Of a stretch of DNA of 64,000 nt, positions 28,904 through 38,723 are shown in pieces. Each line of letters opens with the position of its first letter. Within the stretch, counting starts at the first letter, position 1. The stretch is taken from NCBI GenBank assembly GCA_016630955.3, contig CM049994.1, positions 496,001-560,000 on the forward strand, in the 5' to 3' direction. The notes under the pieces were generated by a model, which was not told the origin of the DNA, made no database searches, and was given only the letters and a program-made list of their open reading frames with translations. The translations under genes and the position numbers were made by a program. This DNA is from Didymella arachidicola (Eukaryota > Ascomycota > Dothideomycetes > Pleosporales > Didymellaceae).

Positions 28904-31507
28904 ATGGTGAAGCCACGAGCGGCACGCAGGCAGCCTATCGTGCTGTCCTCGGACGATGAGGGCACTTCACCGCCCCCACCGAAGAGGCCTAAGAGGGGCG
29001 CACTAGCTGGGCCGTCGACTGATGTGCAGAGCAGCAGCAAGGCGAAGCCCACCTGCGCGCAGGCAAAGCGTGCAGTGTCGCCGAAGCCATTAGCGGCATC
29101 GCGCCAAAAGTCACCCACCAAGTCTCCAGCGAAGCCGAAGCCGATACATAAGCCCATCACGTCCTTCTTCCGCCCGGGCTCTGTTCCCCGTCTGCAGGCT
29201 GTGCCGCCTCCACCGACACCGAGCCCCGAGCAACGCGCCACACCGCTGGAAGAAGTCGACGACATCCTCGAGTCCTCGGACGATGATCGACGTCCCCAGC
29301 CACCAGCCGCCCTGCCCGTGCGCAAATGGAAGAGCGTGACAGCTCTCGGTGCTTCAGATGCCGCCAGTGGCCCCAAAGGCAGTCAGAAATTCCTCCGCAC
29401 CGCGAGCGGCCCCCGTAGTCCGCCCCCACCGCCGCAGCCAGCTCGCAAAGAGGCCGCTGTTGGACGTCCATGGACCGACAAGTACGGGCCGTTGTCGCTC
29501 GAGGAGCTCGCCGTGCACAAGAAGAAGGTGTCAGATGTACGCACATGGCTCGAGGACGTCTATAGTGGCAGGCTGAGGAAGCGCCTCCTCTTGCTCAAGG
29601 GCCCTGCGGGCAGTGGCAAGACCACCACTATGGCGCTGCTCTCCAGAGAGCTAGGCATTCACATGCATGAGTGGAAGAACCCTGTTAGCTCGATGACAGG
29701 ATCCGAGGGCGCAGTGTCTGCGACCGCACAATTTGAGGACTTTGTAGGACGAGCAGGCGCATTTGGTAGCCTTACCTTCGACGGACCTCAGCGAACTCAG
29801 ACCCAAGTTTCGTCAAGCACTGACGGTAGACAAAAGCAACTCATCCTTGTAGAGGAGTTCCCTAATACATTCGCGCGTGCGTCTCCCGCCGTACAAGCTT
29901 TTCGATCGTCTGTTCTCAACTTCCTCGCTGCCACCACTCCCTCAGCTACTGCATTCTTTGCCCGCCAGCCTGGCTCTGAAACGTCCGTCACACCCATCGT
30001 CATGATCATCTCTGAGACACTGTTGTCCACGAACACGGCCGCCGCTGACAGCTTCACCGCTCACCGTCTGCTCCGCCCCGAAATTTTGACCCATCCTGGG
30101 GTATCGGTCATCGAGTTTAACCCAATCGCGCCGACTTACATGACAAAGGCACTGGACCTCATCGTGATCAAGGAAGCGCGCAAGTCGGCGCGTAGGAATA
30201 CCGTTGGGCCTCAAGTCATACAAAGACTTGCAGAGCTCGGAGACATCCGCAGCGCTGTGTCGTCCCTCGAATTCCTTTGCTTGCGTGGAGACGAGTCGGA
30301 CGGCTGGGGCGCAAAGGTCAGCTTTTCGAAGAAAAAGGGTTCCAAGGACGTACCCATCACAAAGATGGAAAGGGAGTCGCTAGAGTTGGTGACCCAGCGA
30401 GAAAGCACTCTCGGCATCTTCCATGCCGTTGGAAGGGTCGTGTATAACAAACGCTTACCGGAGGATTTGAGCAATCCTGTACCTCAACCACCGCACTCGT
30501 TTCCAGAACGGCGTCGACCAAAGGCCTCAGAAGTCGACGTGGACACGCTCATTGATGAGCTTGGCACCGATACACATACATTCACAGCGGCGCTGCACGA
30601 GAATTACGTGCTCTCGTGCGGAGGCGCAGACAACGAAGAAACCATGGACTCGGTGGACGGCTGCATTGAAGCTTTATCCGACGCTGACCTACTATCGCCT
30701 GATCGGTTCGGTGCAGGCTCTGGGCGACGAAACCTACAGGGCACAAGCGCAGACAATCTGCGTCAAGACGAGATGTGTTTCCAGACAAGCGTCCGCGGGC
30801 TCCTATACAATCTACCACATCCCGTAAAGCGCATGGCGCCGCCTCCTGGTGTCATGGGCATCAAAGCCAAAGGCCAAGGAGGCGCACCACCCAAAAGCGG
30901 CAGCGCATTCGTCATGTACTATCCCGCCTCGCTGCGGATCTGGAAACAGCAAGAGGAAACCAACGACCTTCTCGAGATGTGGATCTCACGAGCCCAGCGC
31001 GGCGAGCTTCTCTCCACAGGCACAAGCTCGTTCAACCCAGCATTTCCAAGCGGCGGCGTGGAATCATGGACCTGCAACGCCACACTACCTCACACCCCAA
31101 CCTCCCCGACCCAACACTCCGATGAACCACCCCCGACACTTCTCGGCAGCGGCGGCTCAGCACGCGTCGAAATGCTCCTCGAGCGCCTCCCGTACCTCCC
31201 CACCATCCTGCGCAAGTCTCGCATGCCCTCGCCCTCCACCGCCGCCACGATCCGCGACATCCAGCGGATCACCGCTTTCCACGGCTCAGCAGGGAGCAAG
31301 GCGGGGACGGAGGAGGATGGCGAGGAGACGCTGGAGCAGCAGGGCGGCGAGCAGGAGCAGTGGGCGACGGATAAGGATACGCCTGCTACGCCGCGGAAGC
31401 GGAAGGGCGTGAGATTTGTGGATAGTAAGGAGGAGGAGAGTGCGATTGCGGGGTTATCGGCGAAGGGGGCGAGTCTGGTGCTTGAGGATGACGATATTGA
31501 GGATTAG
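28904..31507 (+). CDS. rad17: Rad17-type checkpoint clamp loader (867 aa)
   Basis: This is the large subunit of the Rad17-RFC complex, which loads the 9-1-1 clamp at damaged DNA to activate the ATR checkpoint. The first ~185 residues are disordered and Pro/Ser-rich. They include KPITSFF at ~83-89, which resembles a PCNA/clamp-interaction box but lacks the leading Gln. The AAA+ part begins PWTDKYGPLSLEELAVHKKK, followed by Walker A GPAGSGKT (233-240). The Walker B equivalent is LILVEEFPNTF. The motif VIEFNPIAPTYMTKAL and the helical region after it fit Rad17/Rad24. The C-terminus is acidic (LEDDDIED). The gene is a single exon, with no intron needed. It converges on the kinesin gene, 288 bp away. 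Confidence 0.9.
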   Translation: MVKPRAARRQPIVLSSDDEGTSPPPPKRPKRGALAGPSTDVQSSSKAKPTCAQAKRAVSPKPLAASRQKSPTKSPAKPKPIHKPITSFFRPGSVPRLQAVPPPPTPSPEQRATPLEEVDDILESSDDDRRPQPPAALPVRKWKSVTALGASDAASGPKGSQKFLRTASGPRSPPPPPQPARKEAAVGRPWTDKYGPLSLEELAVHKKKVSDVRTWLEDVYSGRLRKRLLLLKGPAGSGKTTTMALLSRELGIHMHEWKNPVSSMTGSEGAVSATAQFEDFVGRAGAFGSLTFDGPQRTQTQVSSSTDGRQKQLILVEEFPNTFARASPAVQAFRSSVLNFLAATTPSATAFFARQPGSETSVTPIVMIISETLLSTNTAAADSFTAHRLLRPEILTHPGVSVIEFNPIAPTYMTKALDLIVIKEARKSARRNTVGPQVIQRLAELGDIRSAVSSLEFLCLRGDESDGWGAKVSFSKKKGSKDVPITKMERESLELVTQRESTLGIFHAVGRVVYNKRLPEDLSNPVPQPPHSFPERRRPKASEVDVDTLIDELGTDTHTFTAALHENYVLSCGGADNEETMDSVDGCIEALSDADLLSPDRFGAGSGRRNLQGTSADNLRQDEMCFQTSVRGLLYNLPHPVKRMAPPPGVMGIKAKGQGGAPPKSGSAFVMYYPASLRIWKQQEETNDLLEMWISRAQRGELLSTGTSSFNPAFPSGGVESWTCNATLPHTPTSPTQHSDEPPPTLLGSGGSARVEMLLERLPYLPTILRKSRMPSPSTAATIRDIQRITAFHGSAGSKAGTEEDGEETLEQQGGEQEQWATDKDTPATPRKRKGVRFVDSKEEESAIAGLSAKGASLVLEDDDIED

Positions 31508-31795
31508 AAGGTCTTTGTGTGGTTTGCTCCCCCCAGACGAAGAAAGCGAATTCACACATGCCACCCGCATCGCACTGATCAGACATTATGTATCCGCAAG
31601 CATATATCAGTCCTATGAACAACACAGAAACCAATCCAATCTCGAGTCTAGATTCGCGTGCGCGCCCTCCACGCACTGGGTATCCCAAGTCCACACGCAT
31701 GAACTGTAAATGCTCAACTTAGACATGCAACGCTAAACGCCCATCAAACAGCAAACATCATCCATCACCGCACCCCCCCACCCCCCCTACGCATC

Positions 31796-34700
31796 TCACC
31801 CCGAATCCTCCTCCCCCGACGAAAAATACCCCTGATCGATCCTCAAAATCCACTCAATCTTCTCCCTCTCGCTCTTCGCCCGAAACACATACGCATTCGA
31901 CTTTGCAAACACGGCGAAAATAGTATCCTTCTGCTGCGGCGTCACACCATCCGACACATTCCGCGCATGCCCCCTCGCCGCGGCCCCGGAGTGCATAAGC
32001 CGCGAGAGTTCAGGGCTGTGGTTGACGCGCGCGTTGGTCAGGTTGATAGCGTTGAGCGCGTCGCCGTCGACCGAGTAGATGTGCAGGTACGGACGGCGGA
32101 ATTCGACGTAGCGGCGGATCCAGCGCGTGTTTGTGGGGTCGGGGGTGAGGAGGAAGCTGGCCTTGAGGAGGTTTGGGTTTTTGTGGACGAAGCGGACGGT
32201 GGCGGTTAGGCTGGGTTTGGGGGTGGGGGAGGAGCCGCGGGAAGGGGTGGGGGCGAAGGCGGCGCCTGCGGAGGGGGGCTCGAGGTTGGAGGGGGAGAGG
32301 ATGATGGTTTCGGGGGCGCGGTGGGTGGTCCAGAGCTTTAGGGTTTTCTCGATGAGAGCCTTTTGGTGATCGTTGAGATCGTGTGAGGGGGAAGAGGTAG
32401 CGGATGCTTCGGGTTTGGCTATGCTGAGCATCTTTGGACTTAGCACGGTGCGCGCGAGCTCGATCTCAGCGATGCGGCGTCGCCGCCGCTCCACGCCGAT
32501 GTAGTCTTTCACCAGCGAGACGCCGCGCGGTGTCCAGTCTGCGAGGTTTTCCTCACCCTTGACATAGTCTTCGCGTGTGTTCATGCGCCACAGGTCTGTG
32601 GCGCGTTTGACCGAGGTCGGGCGGATGGCGACATTGAAGATGCCGACGGTGGAGTGGACAACCTTGACTTGGTTCCAGAGGTTGGAAATGGAGAAGAGCG
32701 AGGTCTGGCGGATGTAGGCGCGGTTGCGAATTTGCATGTTGAGATCGAGTGAGAAGACCATCGGTTCGTCGAGTTTCGCAGATGTGACGTTGAAGAGCAA
32801 GTTCGCTTGCACACGGTACTTGTCCTGCGTGGCGCGGTCCAGAAGAAGGGAGCCGTGGGCCGTACTGTCCCAGCGTCCGATGAACTTGACGTTTGTGGTG
32901 CCGTCGGCGTTGTCCTTGACGGTCGGTGGCGCAGTCAGATCGATAGGAACCTCGCGGACGGGAGAGTCGATCCCAGGAGCGTTGCCAGATGCGTCAATCA
33001 GACGGATACGGCCCATGCGCATAGAGGTACCGTTCTGCCACTGTAGGACGTCACCACACGTGTGTGTAAGGTTCACAACGACGCGCCTCGCCAGACCTTG
33101 ATGAAGCTGATATACTCCAGCGTCCAGAACGCTACTCTGAGTCACTTCGACAGGCTGATATGTTCCATCATCCGTAATCTCTTGGATTTGAATGCGCGAG
33201 AAGATATCGTGGGTGTCCTCGGTGTAGAACTCAGATTCTGCAATCCGTGCAGCACGACGTTTGGGTTTTCGCTGAGGAGCCTGGTCTCGCATGTCATCCC
33301 AGCTTAGGAGCTTGTCGAGGTGCATCGATGTTACTCGTGCGAAGACAGCTACACGCAAAAATGTATCTGTTGGGCTTGGGTATGGTATGCTCATGCTGTG
33401 AAAGGTCTGGAAGCGGATAGGGCCCTCGTCGAACTTGCTCATGAACATGGTGCTTGTTGCGCCTCCTTCCTTGGAGAGAGTAGGCAGGTACAGCAGCGCA
33501 TGAACATCGGTCCCCTCTCGTTCGGGGAATCCAACGAGCTCGTGCAGTGTGACGCTAAAATTGAGTGTGGTCGTCGGGGCTTCCGCCGAAGATGGCTCCA
33601 CTGACAGATGAATGATGCCTATTGGGTTGGCCGTGTAAGGCGAGATGACGTCAAGCTTCATGTCTCGTACTCTCGACTCGAAGACAGCAGCAAGAGGAAC
33701 ATTGACGTCGCCGATGCGAGAGAACTCTGGCATGCAGGGGTCTGAGAAGGGGCTCTCCGGGTTAAAGTGCTGCATGTACTCGGGTCTGTTCATGTACTGA
33801 TGCATCTGGTGCATTCGCCGTACACGTTGACGTAGCTTCTGCAGGGACCATAGATGTATCACTTCGTGCTTGAAGTCAATCACACGTACGCCAACACACG
33901 GTTTCGGTGTATCGTCCAGATCGTCGTCGTCCTCCTCTCCTGTATCGGCAAGGTTGATGAGGTCGTAGGTTGACGGTACTGTCTGACCGACATCGACGAT
34001 GCAAAACTGGAAAACGACATTTTTGTCCATCTGCTGGCTCATGACCTGCGCCTCCTTCAGGGTTGCAGCATTCTGTAGGATCGTTTCGGCCATTGTGACG
34101 TATTTCCGCTTTCGCCAGTGCTGGAAGGCCGTTCGTGCGTACGCAAGTTGCTGTTCATTCAGTCCTTTTGACGCAGGTGCGGCTTCGCTATTGGGCTCAG
34201 GTTTGGGCTCGACACCAAGCTTTTTCAACTGACGCTCGAACGTCTCTTTCTGTTCTCTCAGCTTCGCTTCCATCTCTTCTTTGGCAGCGCGCAGTTGCGC
34301 CAACTCAACCTTGGCGTCCTCATCCGCCTTTAGCTTAGCTGAATAGTCTTGCTTCTGTTTATCCAGCTTATCTTGCATGTCGTTCTTCATCTCTCGCATC
34401 CTCTCACTGTCCTCATACTGCGGTGTGGATGGCGAGGTCAGCATCGTGTCTAGCGAGAAGTTGTCGATAGTCCCGTTGGACGCATACTTTTCGCGTATGG
34501 GATAGGACGACGTTGACTCGACATCTTCGTCTTGCTCGAAGAGACGGTTGACATTGCCAGCTTTGCGATTGTCACGTTGCCTTTGCAGATCATCGATAAT
34601 GGCGTCGAATTCATCGTCCGGCAGATTCTCAAGACGCTTTTCTGGCCCCAACCAGGCAGCAAGAGCTTCTCTCCGCGCGAACGAGAACTCGGACTCTTTT

Positions 34701-36718
34701 CCGCGCTGCCAAAAAGCGGGCGAAGATGCTCTGGGGCTGTCCGGGTCGAATTCGGAGTTGGCAAGGCTGATGGTGCTGTGTGTTCTATCATGTCCAGGAC
34801 GTGGTGCAGGTGAGGGAGAGTTGAGCTGACTCGCGTGCACAGAATGTCGAAGTAGGCTCTTTCCAATCTCAGCACGCTCTGCTCTCACTTCCCCGGGATT
34901 GTTGAAGCGAAAGATGTGAAAGTCGCCAAGGATGATACGGTGGCCACTTCTCAGCTGCGTCGGCTTGTCGATTCGAAGTCCATTCACCATGATGCTCGCG
35001 CCCTCGTGGGGAACCACGGTGACAGTGCCGTCACCATTCTCAAGATCGCAATGATGCGCCAGTATTTGCGAACCATTCAAACGTATTGTCGCAGTTTGGT
35101 CCTTGGTGTCGGAGTTGCCTACAGACGTCGTTCCAGGCTTGAGGTTGTAAATGAGGCACTCATTCATAAGCGCATCGTCACTCAGATTGACCAAATGAGG
35201 CATGTTTTTGGGTGTGGAAAGTCCAACAAAGCCCTTCTCAATGCTGATACCAAGCTCTTCCAAAGCAGCCTCTCGCTCCTTGTGAATTTCCTCGGTCTTT
35301 TGGAGCTTCTCTTCCCATGTCTGATTCAGATCCTTGTACAACTTCTCAGACTGGTTCAGTTTCTCCACAATCTCAGCTTTGGAGACCTTCTTCTCTGTCC
35401 CATCTGCTTCGGTGATTGTGACGATTTGCTGCTCGAGCGGCGTGCCCGGTGCGTACTGCTCTGCGACAATTCCGCCTCCGCCGCCTCCGCCGCCCCCGCT
35501 GAGTTGCGACCGGAGCTTTGCCAGCTCCTCGTTGAGCTCACGGATCATGCGCGCATTCGGATCTTCGTTGACGACGGCGTGGTTCTTGATACGTTTTGCG
35601 GAGTCTGCGTATCGAAGTGTGGAGAGGGTTTCGTCAAAATTGATGTCGGCGGGCGAAATGGCAGCAACCATGGCCGTCATGCTGTTTCCTCCCAAGGAAT
35701 CTTTCAGCAGCCAGGTCAAGACTGAGTCTCGATATGGCACCTGGACTTTCTTCTTCCCTCCCGTGGACTGATCTGCCAGTGCGGCAATAACGCGACCCAA
35801 TGTTGACAGCGACCTGTTGATCTCTGCACCTTCCTTCAATCGTGCTCCCGTCGCACCCGTGGATTGCGCTCTTTCTGATCCTGCCAAATCAACCAGGCTG
35901 ATCTTGGCGACCCTTTCTCCGCTCAGCCCGGCTTGTGCGTCGTGGCGCTTTTGTGTGAGGGTTACGGTGAAGACGGCGTGGGATCGGGAGGACGTCTCGT
36001 TCATGTTGGTGGCGGCAACCGTGCGGGCCTTGTTTCCCTCGTCCATGAGGTTCTCGATATCCGGGAACGACTGCACGACCAGCTTCGCCAAGTCTTCAAC
36101 GTATGGACCGGTCGAAGGGTGCTCTCGGACCCTGAGGTTGCCCTTGTTCGAGGGGTTGAGGAGATCGCGGACGCGTTCGTTGTAGATCTCCAGGTAAGAA
36201 ACCTCGACGGTGCAGCTCAGGTTCTTGTCCTTTTGCATCTCGGTGATTCTTTCAAACATGTCTTGACAGATCTTGGGGATGATTCCGTACTCGGTGCCGT
36301 AGCCCATCATGGAGTAGGATTTTCCCGAGCCCGTTTGCCCGTAGGCAAAGATGCAGTTGTTGTAGCCCTGGAACGCATTGTCCAGCAAGGGCTTCCCCAG
36401 GTCCTCGTGCAGGTTGTCCTGGCCGGCGTAGTTGGGCGCATCGCGGTCGAAGGACCAGTAGGAGCGGTCAAAGGCGAACGTCTTGGTGCCTTCGGCGGCA
36501 GCTTTGGCGGCTTTTCCCTGGACAGAGATGTTTGACGGTGGCCTGAGGATTGTCTGGTCGCCCTTCATCTCGACGATGCATTGGGCATTGCGCTGCTTCT
36601 CTGGGCGCGGTCAGCACCGGCGTTGCGTCGCTCAAGGAAGGGTCCGTTTGGCCATACCTCGCCCGTTAAAGGGCCTACATCTCACCACGACCTTGATGTT
36701 GCCGCCGCCGGACGCCAT
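31796..36718 (-). CDS. unc104: Kinesin-3 motor, Unc104/KIF1 type (1621 aa, two exons)
   Basis: Exon 1 (36718-36658) encodes MASGGGNIKVVVRCRPFNGR. A 57-nt intron follows, and exon 2 (36600-31796) carries the rest. The motor has the P-loop GQTGSGKS (108-115), switch I NMNETSSRSH (~219-228) and switch II DLAGSE (~258-263). After the neck comes an FHA domain (GTTSVGNSDTKDQTATIRLN and onward). Next are the KIF1B-like and DUF3694-type regions and a coiled coil near LRAAKEEMEAKLREQKETFE. A C-terminal PH domain (~1500-1615; TRWIRRYVEFRRPYLHIYS) binds membrane lipids. This is the plus-end-directed carrier of early endosomes and vesicles; Aspergillus UncA is the known counterpart. A poly-Gly run (SGGGGGGGGG) interrupts the region after the motor. 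Trm5 lies head to head, 460 bp away. Confidence 0.93.
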
Positions 36719-37102
36719 GGTGCAGACCGAATGGTGCTGACTGTATATGGTCCTAGACTACGGGGCTGCTGTCGAGAGGAGCGAATGCCAGTCGAGGCAG
36801 AGATTGTGCGGCGGCGGTCATGTGTGGGCCATGGACATGAGCAACATGCACGGCTGGGCGATGCGTGACGGCGGTGGTGAGCTTTACTAAGCTTGGGCGT
36901 AAAGGAGGCGGTCAGTGGTGGAGCATCGAGGGTTGTTATGGTCGAGTCGCAGCGACTAACAGACGGCAGATTGGAGATTAGTCTGTTCGTGGACGCGCGA
37001 GCATCCCTGTCGCCCTCGCAGACCCTGGGCTTGGCGCTGTCATGGCTCGCTGGAGTCAAGCTTTTGGACTGCGGCGGGACGAAGCGCGTGAGGGCTGTCG
37101 CG

Positions 37103-37133
<31 letters not shown>

Positions 37134-37178
37134 ACTCGCACCCACCAGACCAACGCCCGCCCGACCTCACCCCGCGGA
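36719..37178. other. Divergent promoter of unc104 and trm5
   Basis: This 460-bp spacer separates two head-to-head housekeeping genes. It contains a hexanucleotide repeat at 37103-37132 close to the trm5 start. No other element was recognised. Confidence 0.65.
37103..37132. repeat. (CTGTCG)5 hexanucleotide microsatellite
   Basis: Five perfect CTGTCG units lie about 47 bp before the trm5 ATG, with a degenerate copy on each side. The tract is probably in the 5' untranslated region and may vary in length between isolates. Confidence 0.9.
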
Positions 37179-38622
37179 ATGGCCGCCGACATGTTTGCGC
37201 CGCCCGTCAACCGCGCCATGAAGGTGCTGGACCGCAGCTTCTTCCAGAAAACGGTGCCCGCGTCGGCCGCGCGCATCTTCAGGGCGCAGGACATTGCGCG
37301 CTGCCGCAAGGAGCTGCAGCTCAGCAGAGACACGCTGCCCACCACCCGCATCCAGCCCGTGCGGCCAGACCCCGACGCCGAGCGCGCGCAGAAGGGCGGC
37401 AAGTGCCTGGTGCTGGCGCCCGCAGTCGTGCACGACGGTAGCCCGCCCTCCGCCCGCGACGCAGCCAGCAGGCCGACGCTGACTCACCCAGCCAGACCGC
37501 ACCACATGGAGCCCTAAGCTGCGCGACCTCGAGCGCGACGGCACCCTGGGCGTCGTCCCCTACGCGCTGCACCTCGACTACGACTACTTCACCTACGCCG
37601 AGATCACGGCCGCCACCATCCCCCCGCCCGAGACCAAGCACGACGACGAGATCCCCCAGGGCTTCACCCTCGCCGGCCATGTCGCCCACCTCAACCTGCG
37701 CGAGCGCTACTGGCCCTACAAGCACCTGATCGCCCAGGTCCTGGCCGACAAGAACCCCATGGTCACCACCGTCATCAACAAGCTCGACACCGTCGGCGCC
37801 GAGAACGCCTTCCGCACCTTCCAGTACGAGGTGCTCGTTGGCGAAGACGACCTCAACGTCGAGGTCCACGAGCAGGGCTGCGTCTTCAAGTTCGACTTCG
37901 CCAGGGTCTACTGGAACACGCGCCTGCACACCGAGCACGAGCGCGTCGTCTCCCTCTTCGCCGAGGGCGACGCCGTCTGCGACGTGACCGCCGGCGTGGG
38001 CCCCTTCGCCGTGCCCGCCGGCAAGAAGAGAGTCTTCGTCTGGGCCAACGACCTCAACCCCGAGAGCTACAAGAGCCTCGAGGCCAACATCAAGCTCAAC
38101 AAAGTCGGCGACTTCGTCCGCGCCTTCAACACCGACGGCACAGACTTCATCCGCACCGCCTCGCACCGCCTCCTCACCACCCACCACGCCGTCGACATCA
38201 TGGCCAAGACAAAATTCTCCCGCTCCAACCCCCCAACCACCAAACCCGCCCCCTTGAAAACCCTCACACAGCCCCGCATCTTCAGCCACTACGTCATGAA
38301 CCTCCCCGCCTCCGGCATAAACTTCGTCTCGTCCTTCATCGGGCTCTACGCCAACGTCCCCGGCGTCCCAGCGAGCGAGATCAAAGCCCTGTTCAAGGAC
38401 CGCGAGATGCCCCTCGTGCACGTGCACTGCTTCAGCACAAAGAGCGACGACAACGTAAAGGAAAAAGACGAGATTTGCAGAGAGCTGAGTCGCCAGATGG
38501 GATACACCATCACGCCTGACATGGACGGCGTCGATATATTCGATGTGCGCGATGTCGCGCCGAAGAAGAGGATGTTTTGCGCCACGTTTAGGTTGCCGGA
38601 GGAGGTTGCTTTTAGGGAGTAA
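37179..38622 (+). CDS. trm5: tRNA (guanine37-N1)-methyltransferase Trm5 (461 aa, two exons)
   Basis: Exon 1 is 37179-37437 and exon 2 is 37496-38622; the 58-nt intron joins HDD to RTTWSPKLRDLE. The enzyme methylates N1 of G37 next to the anticodon and so prevents frameshifting. The start MAADMFAPPVNRAMKVLDRS fits fungal Trm5. Family blocks are HLNLRERYWPYKHLIAQVL, TVGAENAFRTFQYEVL and RVYWNTRLHTEHERV. The AdoMet site is VCDVTAGVGPFAVPAGKK, followed by VWANDLNPESYKSLEANI. The catalytic-loop motif is YVMNLPASGINF. In eukaryotes Trm5 acts in the nucleus or cytosol and also in mitochondria; no clear presequence is seen here. The gene is very GC-rich, which creates long antisense open frames that are not genes. 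Confidence 0.93.
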
Positions 38623-38723
38623 AGGGGTAGCTTTGTGGTTTAGCAAGCAATTAGCAAGGTGCCGTGTAGATAAAAGGTCGGTTGCTTCTATGGGGAATAG
38701 GACAGAGATTTGATTACAGCACC

